A DNA stretch of 64,000 nucleotides from Epiperipatus broadwayi (lineage: Eukaryota > Onychophora > Udeonychophora > Euonychophora > Peripatidae): contig JAQFVV010006508.1 in the NCBI GenBank assembly GCA_028023455.1, positions 991,199-1,055,198 of the forward strand, given 5' to 3'. The notes beneath the pieces are model-generated. The model saw only the letters and a program-made list of their open reading frames with translations. It was not told the origin of the DNA and searched no databases. The position numbers were made by a program, and so were the translations under genes. Below are positions 11,880-24,000 of the stretch, one piece after another. Every line of letters starts with the position of its first letter. Within the stretch, counting starts at the first letter, position 1.

Positions 11880-12699
11880 AGATAATGTACCAAAGTACAT
11901 TAATATTTAATTAATTGTATAAGTCCCATGTTTTAAAATATAAAAATTTAAAATTAAGAGAATAAAATGTAAAAACTAAAGAGTAGTGGGGAGGGGGACA
12001 TTGTTATTAAATAAAATAAACTGTAAACCGCTGTTTAAAATAATAAGATTTTTTTGTTTAAAAGAGAAAAAAAGTCTTGTAATAAAAATGATTTAATATT
12101 CTTTAAATGAATTTATAATAAAATAATAAAGAGATTCTGTTTTATATTATAATAAGATAATTAAATATATGTGTGTCTGTGTATGTAATTTTTAATAAAA
12201 AATAGTAGCAAAAGCTGATTTTATTTCACGAGACTAAAGATGCTGCTGCAAATAAAGTTTTCCAATGTTTAAAACAGTATAAATATCTCAACCTTTGATC
12301 ATTCAAGGTCTGACTTTTTTATTTTAATAAAATATTTCTTGAAGTAATATCTCCGAAAAATGTCGCATTGTTAAAACCAATGTGGTGTGCAGTTGACCAA
12401 AGCTGTTCTATGCATTGAAGACCTGCAATTATTTTGGAAAGTGATCATGTTTAACTACACTAAATGAACAACGGAGTGTGGATATGCCAAACCAGCCACA
12501 AAAATCATACCTTGTCACATGATCTACAGAGGAGTCATTTACTGGTCATCGATAAGTTAAAAAATAATTCCATTATGCTGTTTCTGTCATATTTAAAAAA
12601 TCCTATGTAATTATTTGACTTTGATATCTTAACATCCCCAATTTCTTCTTAAAATAAAAGATAGACTATATTAAAAGAACTTTGATCTTTATGAATTAA
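11880..12699 (+). repeat. AT-rich dispersed repeat, copy B
   Basis: A second copy of the 7671-8460 repeat in the same orientation, starting GTACCAAAGTACATT. It shows scattered substitutions and small indels relative to copy A. At its right end it abuts copy C head-on, forming a nested inverted repeat. Mirrored at about 16500-17225. Confidence 0.75.
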
Positions 12700-13165
12700 A
12701 ACCATGTTGGTTTTAACAATGCAACATTTATTGGAGATATTACTTCAAGAAATATTTTATTAAAATGAAAACATCAGACCTTGAATAATCAAGAGTTGAG
12801 ATATTTATATAGTTTTAAACAATGGAAAGCTTTATTTGCAGCAGCGTCTTTTGTCTCATGAAATAAAATCAGCTTTTGCTTCTATTTTTTATTAAAAAAT
12901 ACATTCACACACACACATATATTTAATTATTTTATTATAAGGTAAAACAATATGTCTTTATTATTTTATTCTAAATTCATTTAAATAATAATAAATCAGT
13001 TTTTTATTACAAGACTTTTTTTTCCTCTTTTAAACAAAAAAAAATCTTCTAATTTTAAACAGCTTATTTAATAACAAATTCCCCCTCCCCCCTATTCTTT
13101 AGTTTTTACATTTTATTCTTTTAATTTTAAATTTTTATATTTTAAAATAAAAATAATATTCTTGG
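12700..13165 (-). repeat. AT-rich dispersed repeat, copy C (inverted, partial)
   Basis: The reverse complement of the first ~470 bp of copy B, running back from AACCATGTTGGTTTTAAC to the C-rich CCCCCTCCCCCC stretch at about 13080. Copies B and C together make a nested palindrome of ~1.2 kb inside each large arm. Mirrored at about 16030-16480. Confidence 0.7.
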
Positions 13166-13829
13166 TGCATGACCAATCATTATTATATATAGATGTGTTC
13201 TTAAATCTAAATCATCCACCTTTCACTACCACAAGCAAAAAGAACATATAGACATAAACAAATTTATATTCATACCTGATGGAACCTGTGAAAATATGGA
13301 TATTTCCACAAGGTTGTTATGCCCGATGAGCTGTCTCTCGACTGCAGTAATTATTAAAGAATTACAGCGCTTGGTTAAATTATAAATTTAATGAGATTAA
13401 TAATACTGCACAACTATCCTCATGCGTTACATAGTACTCAAAATGGAGTAATAATTATAAACAAACCTCATCCAGGTATATTAAACTGTTTGGAATGGAG
13501 AAGAAAAGAGACAATACATATTTTTAACAAAAAAGAAAGTACATGAAATATTTACATACAATAAAAATCATTTAAATATACTACTTCAATTAAATGTATG
13601 GTTAAATCCTATAAATATCTGTAATTTATTAAAATAAATTATCCATTTACAGTCATTCATTACATGTGTTATAAAGAGTCTAATTAATGTCTATCTCATT
13701 AATATCTGGAATTGCAACTGCTTTCACTATTAAGCATATGTGCACACATGTTATATAGTGGTATGTTATTTACCTAGGTTTTCTTCTTCACTGATGTGAA
13801 TTAGTGTCCTGCTAAGCATCATGTGAAGT
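13166..13829. other. Inner palindrome arm, no gene seen
   Basis: Lower-copy-looking AT-rich sequence, mirrored at about 15400-16020. No coding or RNA feature can be supported. Confidence 0.4.
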
Positions 13830-14300
13830 TCCTCCACTTATTTCGTAGAGACGACCATTCTTATGCTTTGATTTGTGGAATTTTTTCTTCTATATGTAGA
13901 GACCTCTTCATATTAGGATATCAAGGGCATGGCAGGGAATCATCAGACAGGTGCTACACCAGTAGTTGTTACATGGCAGGTGACCATATGAGCACAGTAG
14001 GTTTGTATCGACCAAAGACTTTGATGGTCCTTATCTACACATCCTTGGCACTTGTAGATTAATTTCATATTCAATCCATTTGTCAGTATGCTCTGAAAAT
14101 ATCCTTTACTCAGCTTTTCTTTTTTTTATTGTCTGCAGCCCACTAGTTTCTAATTTCACTTTTCTCTCCAGACCAGTGATCTCATCAAAGTCTTCACTTG
14201 AACTATCTTTAGAATTAATTAATTAATGTCTTTTATTTTTTTCCAAAATTCTTTCCTTATCTTTATCTTTTGCTTGTAGGTTTTCTTTCACACTTTAACT
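13830..14300 (-). pseudogene. Possible coding relic, unrecognised
   Basis: On the minus strand the stretch around 14110-14300 reads as two protein-like, charged segments: VKENLQAKDKDKERILEKNK, and an acidic-then-basic run DSSSEDFDEITGLERKVK. Each ends in a stop. Further along the strand, near 13960, is CHVTTTGVAP, which is also readable in the mirrored arm near 15270. The composition (acidic/serine then lysine-rich) looks like a protein segment rather than chance, but stops break every frame and no family was recognised. It could be part of a transposase or of a host-gene pseudogene. Confidence 0.2.
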
Positions 14301-14580
14301 TTCAAATGCTTTCAACAACTTATACAAAATTACTTTTAATTTCATACAATTTTATAACATAATGTTTTACATTTATTTATCAATTGATTTTAATAAAATT
14401 ATTTTTTTTTTTACATGCAATAAACCTTGGTCTCTTTAAACATACATTCGCATATGCATTTCATTTCATCAAAATGTGTAATTTTAAAAAGAGATCTTTA
14501 TCATCTTTCCTATTATAAATTTTACTTATATTTTATTAAAACTCCCCAACTACTGCTTTTTAAATCATTAAGTTCCCATT

Positions 14581-14691
14581 CATTTCTCATTTTTGATCTT
14601 AAAATAAACATATGATTCTTATATTTCTAACTTTAATATTTTTTAAAATTAATAATGTCTATACTTGTGAGTCTTGATTTAAGTTAGAAGT
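14581..14691. other. Palindrome centre (loop)
   Basis: The last clear pairing is 14561-14580 with 14692-14715. Between them are about 110 bp of AT-rich sequence with only weak self-complementarity. A short central spacer is typical of large palindromes. A fold-back read would more often show an abrupt, nearly spacerless turn, although a low-quality turn can mimic a spacer. Confidence 0.7.
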
Positions 14692-16029
14692 AAATGGGGG
14701 CTTAATGGTTAAAAGCGTGAATGAGGACTTGTGGAAAATATAAGTAAAATTTATAATGAGAAGATGATAATTCTTTTTAAAGTACACATTTACGATGAAA
14801 TAGTTCATATGCATTCGTATGTTTAAAGAAATTAAAGAATTTATTATAACAAAAAAAATAATTATTAAGGCTCAATTGATAAGTAAAATGTAAAACTGTT
14901 ATATTTTATAATAAATTGTAATAGTAGAAATATTTTGTAAGTTGTTGAAAACATTTGAAAGTTAAAAATGAAAGAAAACCTACAAAACAAAAGATAAAAA
15001 TAGAAGAATTTTGGAAAAATAATTGACATTAGTTAATTAATTCTAAAGATAGTTCTAATTGAAGACTTTGATGAATCATGGTCTAGTGAAATTCCCCCCC
15101 CTGGAGACAATAAAAAGAAAGCTGAGTAAAGGATATTTTTCGATACATACTGATTTTTTTTTTTATGAGAGCTCTACAAGTGCAGTCTAACGAAAGGAAT
15201 AGGACCATCAAGTCTACTGATTCCGATACAAACTACAATAGGTATATGTTCACCTGCCATGTAACAACTACTGGTGTATTACTAAATTATGATTCCATTC
15301 CTTGTTTTATATCGGTCAAAAAATCTACATATAGAAGCAAAAATTCCGCAAGAAGAATCAAAGCATAAGAAATGGTTATCTACGAAATAAGTGGAGAACT
15401 TCACATGATGCTAGCAAGACGCCATTCACAGCCTAAATGAAGAAAACTAGGTAAATAACATACCACTATATAACAATGTGTGCACATATATGTATAGTGA
15501 AAGCAGTTAAAATTTGGACAGATATTAATAAAGGTTTAGATTAATTAGACTCTTTATAACATGTAATGTTTTGTAAATATGGATAATTTATTTTAATAAA
15601 TTACAGATATTTATAGGATTTAACCATACATTGAATGATGTAATATATTTAAATGATTTTTTATTTGTAAATATTTCATGTGCATATTATATATTTTTTT
15701 TTCTTCTCCATTCAAACAGTTTACTACCCTGGATGAACATTTTATAATTATTATTTTATTTTGAAATTACTATTCATAAGCATGAAAAGTCAGAAATTAT
15801 ATATTATTAATCTCATTAAATTTATGGTACAATAAGCATATTAATTCTTTTAATAATTACCTGGTCAATCTATCGAGCATAATCCCGTATATATACCTTG
15901 GAGGAAATAATCTATTTTTACAGGTTCCGTCGAATATGAATATAAATTTGTTTATGTCTATATCTAACTTTGCTTGTGGTAGTGGAGTGGATGTTTAGGT
16001 TAAGAACACATCTATATATTAATGATTGG
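14692..16029. repeat. Right palindrome arm, inner segment (mirror of about 13180-14580)
   Basis: Reverse complement of the inner left arm, with many indels. It contains a poly-C run at about 15091-15099 replacing AGAAACTAG-like sequence of the left arm. The '+' frame at 15165-15368 is the mirrored counterpart of the minus-strand coding relic and is not independent. Confidence 0.7.
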
Positions 16030-17270
16030 AGTGTCCCTCAAAATATTATTTTTTTATTTTTTAAAATATAAAAATTTAAAATTAAAAAAATAAAATGTAA
16101 AAATAAAGAATGGAAATGATTATTAAATAAAAAACTGTTTAAAAATTAAATTTTTTTTTGTTTAAAAGAGAAAAAAAAGTTTTGTAATTTAAACGATTTA
16201 TTATTATTTAAATGAATTTAAATAAAATAATAAAAAGGCATATTCTTTTATATTATAATAAAATAATTAAATATAATGTGTGTGTGTGAATGTATTTTTT
16301 AATAAAAAATAAACAAAAGCTGATTTTAAATTTCATAGGGACAAAACGCTGCTGCAAATAAAACTTTCCGTATTTAAAAACTATATAAATATCTCAACTC
16401 TTGATTTTATTCAAGGTCTGATGATTTTCATTTTTAATAAAAATATTTCTTGAAGTAATATGCTCAATAAAATGTTGTTTTTTCACCCATAAAGATCAAA
16501 GTTCTTTTAATATAGTCTATCTTTTGTTTAGAAGAAATTGAAAGTTAAGATATCAAGTCAACTAATTACATAGGATTTTTAAGCATATGACAGAAACAGC
16601 ATAATGTTGACACAACCTTCGATGATTTTAATTGAATATCTATATAAGATCATCTTTTGACAAGCTATGATTTATATGTACAATTTAACATTATCTCACT
16701 CCGTTCCCCTAGATGAGTTATTTTTGTCACTTTCAAAATATTGCAGGTTTCCCCTTCAACAGCCGTCAACTTCGTGAACAACAATCATTTTAGGAGATAT
16801 ACTTTCAAAATATTTTTATTAAAATAAAAAAATCAGACCTCAAAATGTCAAAAGGATTGAGATATTTATACTGTTTTAAACATTGGAAAAAACTTGCAAC
16901 AGCATTTGAGTCTTTAAATTAATCAGCTTTTGCTACTATTTTTTTTGAAAATTACATGCGCAACACACATATATTTAATTATCTTATTTATAAAACAGAA
17001 TCTCTTTATTATTTTTATTATAAATTCGATATTAAATCATTTTGTTGCAAGACTTTTTTCTTTTAAACAAAATCTTATTATTACAAACAGCGATTTAAAG
17101 TTTATTTATATTTTAATAACAATGTCCCCTACCTACTACTTCTTTAGTTTTTACATTTATTCTCTTAAATTTTAATTATTTTTATAAAACGGGACTATAC
17201 ACAATTAATTAAATAATGTACTTATATTTTATCTCTATCCCTCTCTGGAAAACTAATATTTCAGTCTGAG
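16030..17270 (-). repeat. Right-arm mirror of repeat copies C and B
   Basis: Matches, in reverse order, copy C (about 16030-16480) and copy B (about 16500-17225) of the left arm. Blocks between 16480 and 16800 are scrambled relative to the left arm. Confidence 0.65.
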
Positions 17271-17339
17271 GAGCTACTTTCCCAAAATTAAACCCAAACA
17301 ATCTAGCTTTATTTATTTAACATTTAGGATACTCATCCT

Positions 17340-18600
17340 ATAATAAAGATGCCACTATGGCATGGTTTTCATGCTAAAACACATAAAAATATTGATTTTT
17401 TCCCCCCCCCCTTTTTTTTATTTTCTATAATACAACTTTTTGTTGTTGCTTACAAATATGTTCGTCTGTTGCATTTGATATGGTGCATTGTAATTATTTT
17501 TCCAAATTCTTTCTTTAATTTAAAATGGACAAAACTTGATTATTTTTTTTTTATGTGAATTGGAGGAAAATGTTGTTTTCATTGGATTTTTTATTATAAA
17601 GTATTGAAATGTTCGAATTTTTAAAAAGTAATAATTCTAAAATTTTTTAATTACTCTGTTTAACGATTTGATAGGAAAATATTTAAATTATCTAAGTTTT
17701 AGTGAGTTGTACAATTAGGTAATAAATCAAGAAAAGCATACTATTTACATAACAATCCATGATATGTTAAAAAAGATTTTTTACAATATTATGTATTTGA
17801 ATTAAAAAGCGCTCCCCATATTCCCCCCCCATAATACCAATATTTTATAAATTTCATAAAAAACAAAACATAAACATGTTTAATAAGTAAAAAGAAGACA
17901 TTTAAATGTCCTTGTTTAAAAAATTTTGAGTTTCCTTCTCATATCATTCGGTTATGATCCCCTTTGAATTTTTTTGTTTTAGCATTACTAACATCAAGAC
18001 TGCACTAGCAAAAAACTAACCTAAACCTTTAAAAAAATAATTAAATTTAACCCTAAAATCTAAAACTTAACCCTAAATCGCTCTAAACCTAACTTCTTAA
18101 CAACTTTTACTTTTTATTGTTCTATTCTATTTGATGTAAAAAATAACCGTAATATCTCTTTGTCTGTAAAAAAGTAAAATGAAGACTAAAAATAAAAATA
18201 GATTACTTTTATTACGATTATTATTTTTAGTTAAACAACAGCAAATGAACACAAGTAAAAAAATATCTGATAGAAAAATTGATAAAAATCCGTAAACAAT
18301 AAAAAAATATCTGTTAGAAAATTGATAAAAAACTAGCCGTAACATATTAAAAAATATTGATAAAAAAACATGAATCAAATATAATTTGTTGATTTTATTT
18401 TGCATTTATAATTATCATTTAAATTAATAATATTAAATTTAATAAAAAAATAATATTTATAAAGATTGATTTTGTTTTGTTTTTTTATTTTTACATTACA
18501 AAAAAGCACGGCAAATTCTTATAATTAATGACACCAGAATGGTCATATTTTATAGTTTTTAGCGTGAAAATGGTGCCATATAATGGCATCTTTATCCCCC
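17340..18600 (-). repeat. Right-arm mirror of the TIR-bounded telomere-like segment
   Basis: Inverted copy of 10440-11790, with the GATGCCACTATGGCATGG end at about 17348 and the partner end near 18590. The AACCCTAAA-like stretch is at 18015-18095. Poly-C runs near 17402 and 17823 replace left-arm sequence. Confidence 0.7.
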
Positions 18601-19084
18601 TTTGTTGCACTTGTATTTGTTTAACTGTGCATGTGTCTTACAACTATTCACTAGAATTTACAAATCACGAATATAATTCTATTCTATAATGCGTCAGGTA
18701 ATATCAATTTTATTCTGTATTATTTTTAACCGATCACACAAAAAAAAATCTTTGTAAAGACCCCCGCGGAAACAGCGGAGCGGCCTCCGCCTCTTTAGTT
18801 CAAATTCTGCCCTTCATGTTCATCTATCTTTCATTCATTCAGAGAGTGTGTTTTATTTTTGTATCTTAAAAAAGTATATTCCCCATTTAACATCACGAAA
18901 ATCGGCAAACACCCTCTTGCCACAACTGTAGTTCGAGAAAAAAATACAAGTACTTCAATACATTTCTTAAACTTCTCTTCAATGGAAATTATTTCCTATA
19001 TTGCGAAAGCGGTGTAACCTTGACTACCATCAAAACCAACCCAACGAATTCAGAGTTGTTGTTTGAATTCACAAACAACCAATT
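18601..19084. repeat. Right-arm mirror of the 10001-10440 spacer
   Basis: Degraded inverted copy of the left spacer. It includes a CCCGCGGAAACAGCGGAGCG stretch near 18762 that has no left-arm equivalent and is far more GC-rich than its surroundings. Confidence 0.55.
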
Positions 19085-19620
19085 TCAATAAATGTTAATT
19101 CACCAAATAAATTCTCAACTATTTTTTTTTTTATCATTTGCTACAACTTTTCGGAAGCCACAAATTATCCTTTACGTTGCTCTATGTTGTGATGTAAGCG
19201 ACCATTCAATATGGTCCTATCGCCCAAACCTGAAATTGTCTGACCATGTTAATATACCTAATAGAATGTCCAAACTTTCTATTGTTAAAGTTTCCAAATG
19301 CCATTCTAACCTATGTTCCTATCAGTTTCTCCACTTTAAATGTCAAATTTTAGGAGCTACGAAGTACTGCGCCTATTAAACAATCCAATATCTGGTTGAA
19401 TTTGCTATTTGCCTCCAATATACAAAATTCCGCCAGTTCCTTTCATAAAAACATCAAACTGAATACGACTAATAAACGTCAATCTATGCCCCTTCAATCC
19501 ACAAACTTCTCTGTGAGTTCTTCCGCTTGAAACATTGAGTTCTCGAGGAAGCCATCTGTGCACCAAATAAACCAGCGTTTACTTGACCAAATCCTCCTAA
19601 TAACAATATAAACCAAGTAC
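19085..19620 (-). repeat. Right-arm mirror of the ~108-bp minisatellite
   Basis: Inverted counterpart of 9470-10000. The periodic blocks (AATAGAATGTCCAAACT, CCACTTTAAATGTCAAATTTT) are recognisable but eroded. Confidence 0.65.
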
Positions 19621-20499
19621 CACTTAAACACTGAATTAAATGCGGTTTTGTTAACAACTATAGACAAATGTCCACTTAATACTATTATGTAATGTCTTCT
19701 AACTTCCTTGCCCGAAAAATTTCATTTCTGTAAATTGACTAAATATTTTTAGAAAGTGAACAAAGTAATAACAATTAACGCCAACTATTAAGTATCCGCC
19801 GAATTTGAAACAAATATTTTATTTTCCCTTTTTAAAGAAGAAGTCTGCTTTTTAGGCTCCAGCTAATTATATTAGAATTAACATGTCTATCTGATTAGTA
19901 TAATTTGAAGTAACTTTAAAATCCCACTAGTCATTGGTTTCAACCATCCATAGTAAACCTCCCCTGTTTACGTCTTACCTCCAGAAAACTACTACTTTTG
20001 AAATTTAAATAAAAATATTTTCTGAGTACAAAACTCTTCTATCCTTTAAAATTAATAATAACAACATTACTGACTGCGAAACTTTATATCTTTAACTTAG
20101 ACAAAATCTTTTTCTAAAATACTATTATCACTAAATAGATTATTTCCCTATTACTTTCATACATATCAAAGAATAAACATAAATATTTTAAAATCTCTGA
20201 AAAAAAAGGCATAATTTTTAGTGTTTTTTAAATAAAATAAATTAATCATTTATCTTTTTAATGAAAACACACACTTTAAAAAAATGAAAACATTTTAGTA
20301 TTGCGGCAAATTAAATTATACATATTACATTACATTTATTGTATCTTTTTTAAAAAATCAAATCATACATATGTGTCACATATTCCAAAATATTATTTAA
20401 TAATAAATCTGATTTTACTTATTTATTATTATTGTAAATATATCTTTTGAAAATTAAGTTATTCTTTTTTTTAAAATTTGAATTCATAAAATTCAGTTC
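19621..20499. repeat. Right-arm mirror of 8461-9428
   Basis: Inverted, eroded copy of the AT-rich left-arm spacer. No gene was found, and the primer-binding-site-like motif is not preserved. Confidence 0.55.
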
Positions 20500-21235
20500 T
20501 TTCCCCCCCCCTATCCTTAATTTTAAGAAGAAATCAGGAATGTTAATAAAATATCAAAGTTAAATAATTATACAAGTTTTTAATACAATGGAATCAGCGT
20601 AATGGAATTATTTTACCATCTCATTGGCGACCGGTAAATGACTCCTCCGTAGATCTGTGACATGGTATGATGTCTCTCGCTGGTTTGGCAAACCAACACT
20701 CCATTGTTCATTTAGTCCAGTTAAATATGATCACTCTGAGCCCAATTGCAGGTGCTAAATGGCATAGTGTGACTTTTGGTCAACTACACCACAACAATGC
20801 TGATATATTGCGTCAAAAATCTTTTTATTAAAAAATGAAAAATTCAGTCTGATTGATCAAAAAGTTGGGTATTTTTGACTAGCGGGGCAAGAGTCGATTA
20901 CTTTATTTGCAGCAGTGTCTTTAGTCCATGAAATCGTCGGCTTTTCTTTCTATTTTTTATTAAAAAATTACATACACATGCACATATATTTAATTATTTA
21001 ATTAAAAAGCAAAAACAAATCTCTTGTGTTTAATTATAAATTCATTTAAAAAATGTTAAATCACTTTTTTTTATTACAATACTTTTTCTCTTTTTGAAGC
21101 AAAAAAGTATTTTTAAAACTGCTGTTTTGGTGTTTATTTACATTTGCCCGTTCCCCCTCCTCTACTCTTTAGTTTTTATATTTTTTATTCTCTTAATTTT
21201 AAATTTTTATATTTTTAAACATGGGATTTTTTTTT
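20500..21235 (-). repeat. Right-arm mirror of repeat copy A
   Basis: Inverted counterpart of 7671-8460, bounded on both sides by poly-C runs (about 20504-20513 and 21239-21276). Confidence 0.65.
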
Positions 21236-21237
21236 TT

Positions 21238-21238
<1 letters not shown>

Positions 21239-21276
<38 letters not shown>
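21239..21276. other. Poly-C run of about 38 bp, likely sequence artefact
   Basis: Replaces roughly 50 bp of non-repetitive sequence and a TA tract present at the mirror position (about 7650-7700). Preceded by a T run. A shorter twin lies at about 21735-21760. Confidence 0.7.
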
Positions 21277-24000
21277 TATCATCAACCATTAAGAATCCAC
21301 TGCAAAAGATGAGAACCATATAAGTTTAATCTAACTTTCTATCTTTTAGCTATAATACTCAAAACTACAACAAAAATCCTCGCTTTCTTGATCTATCCAT
21401 CGCATCTTTCACGTATATTTTGTGGGTCTTCTAGCCCCCCCTTGAATCATTGTTCAAAATTTTTTATTGTGAATTTTCTCTTCTCAATATGTCCAAACTA
21501 CGTTAATACTTACAAAGTCTTTAATTTTTTCAATTAAAGTTCGATATTTTTTTTGATGTTCTCACTGTTTTTCAATCTGTATTATTCTTAACATGCAATT
21601 CATCTAAACTACACGTAGGTGTACGATGTATATTTAGTATAATACAGCCAAGTGTCCAAAAATCTCAGAATCCTAGGTTGTTGCAGAAAACATTTATTAG
21701 AAACCTTTATTTTTCAAACACATATGAATATCCCCCCCCCCCCCCCCCCCCCCCCCCCCCACAAAAATACTCAAACTGGACTGTATTCTATGAATAAATT
21801 CATACGTTACTTTCCATCTATATTATTAATCTGACAAAGGTATTTGTAACTGTTATCTTCTTCTAACTCATTTCATATTCTCAATCTATATTTTAATATT
21901 TTGAAAATCTATTAAAATACTTTAGTGCTTTTTAACATTTATCTTTAGTCATAGTTTCATACTTTCATGTGATAACTCTATAATATTTTATTTCAAGCAT
22001 TATTTGCAAAAATATTTATCTACAAAATCTAAATGACAAATAATCTCATTTACTTTCACTACTAGCATGCCATTTTAATCGTAATCAATCTTTACTTTCT
22101 GAGGAAAATGTTTTGAAAATATGGAGTCACCCTAATCTTACCACATATTTCAATGTTGATTTCTATTATCATTATGTTTATCTGAACGTGGCTGTTGCAT
22201 GTTTATAAATATTCTTTTAAAATATGACAATATTACTGGATCTACACGCAGATGATCCAATGCTAATGACTAAAAATATTTAAAAAATCAAATGTCTTTT
22301 TTAAATTCTAAGCATAATGGCAACTCCTCCTTATCAAATACCTGTAGTTTTTTCACTTTTTAGAGCCAGCTTGTTCTTTTGGTTGTTTTCACTAGACAAG
22401 TTGGTAAATATATCTTAGTAAATATTCATGATAAAGACTGAAGGTCTCTAATTTGTGTGTCTTCTTTATCACCTTTTTTAAATATTAAAATTACCTTCTT
22501 TCCAATCGTTCCTGGTACATCTTTATCATTTACCAACGCGAGTATTAACTTTGCAAAAAAAATTATACATAACTATATTATTTACATATATTATTATCAT
22601 TATATGTATCTCCTAAAATTTCCCACACAATATATAATTTATTGCATGTCTCCTTCCTCGTGTTTGAGATAAATTCAGAAAATATAATAGCTAAAGAAAA
22701 GACTGTTAGCTTATTACTACATAATTTTTGATTAATGTCTTACACTTGTGTCATCCCTTTTTTTGTAGTAATTTTACCCTTTTTTCTTATTACAGATAAA
22801 AAATTTTACCAATAGTAAATCTTGTTTTACACTCTTTAAAATTTTATTCTCTTCACAGCTTTCTTTGCTCATTCATAATTATACTTTCTTATTTCATTTT
22901 TCAACTTTTTTCCCCCCCCCCATTGCATCGATATTTGTATATCCTCATGTTCTTTTTTTTGAGTTCTTCAAATCTCTCTGAATCTTTTTAAACAGTTGAT
23001 GTCAATTCTGGATTTTTGCAAAATCTATGTTTGTATCAGTTTTCAAATTGTATCAGTTATTTTCTAATAATTTCATTCAAATCTGAATTCCTTCGATTAA
23101 TGCTGAGCCAATTTGTAAGTTATAATTTAAATTCATTAAAATGTTTCTGAGGACTAGAGAATATCAACTGTAAATGTGTTTTTTTTTAATAATTTTGAGT
23201 CTCTGTAGTTTTTACGTGTTTTACATCTTATATCAATTGGTCACTTTCAGTGTTAAAATTTACAATTTTTTAATCTTGAAATAATATGTATTTTCTCTGC
23301 ATAAAATATAATCAATTCTACTTTTTCATTTATATGCCTCCATCGTCATTTATTTTAATATTTTTCTCAAAAAAAAAGAATTCATAATATAAAAGTTTTT
23401 CTTTCTGTAGGCTTCGCAGTTTATGTCTCTCTCATTTCTGGTGCCACTCCGTTTTTCCCCCCCCATTTCGTCTTACGTTTGTTTACCAATGCTAGCATGT
23501 CTTTTTTGATAATTTTTAAAAGTTTGTGCTCTGATCTTGGTCTTTATTTTTTGTCCATGTAAATATATTTTACTACTTATCATCACTTAATGAGAGCATG
23601 TTGAGACAAAATCTGAATTATCTGAATTGACGTCTGCTAATAAGTTGTAGATTTTATCTTTACTGATATATTTTCAATGTCCTCAATTCTTCCATTTTTA
23701 TTTATATTGAATGCTACTCACATTTCAAATTATTTTATTAGCTTTTTATAGTATGTATATGTCCACTTTTAAATCAACTGTTTCTTCATTTTTCTTTAGC
23801 TCGCAAAGTCAATAATATCTCAGTTAATATAATATAGGTCATCCAATTTTCTTTCACTTGAAAGTTTTGATTCTGTAAATACCTAAATAAAAACTCGTAT
23901 ATAATGGAAGCCTGAAGTCTGCAATCAGAAGTTCCTAGCACCCTTGTTAACTGCTGCCATGGTGGTGACACAGCCTCTGGAATAACAGTCAGGATTTATT
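21277..24000 (-). pseudogene. RTE-type LINE relic, right palindrome arm (mirror copy)
   Basis: Reverse-complement counterpart of the left-arm relic. It runs from the 3' end (CATCAACCATT near 21280) to the endonuclease start near 23890. It is more damaged: the FADD catalytic motif readable on the left is altered here (near 22030), and the region equivalent to left-arm 7145-7190 is replaced by a poly-C run (about 21735-21760). Further poly-C runs occur near 22911 and 23457. The EN-then-RT order is the same. It carries no independent coding potential. It is either an old duplicate or a badly called copy of the left arm. Confidence 0.8.

Noticed and set aside
21094-21834. Frames with proline runs at 21094-21312 and 21652-21834
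   Set aside because: The prolines come from the poly-C runs, which are probable artefacts.
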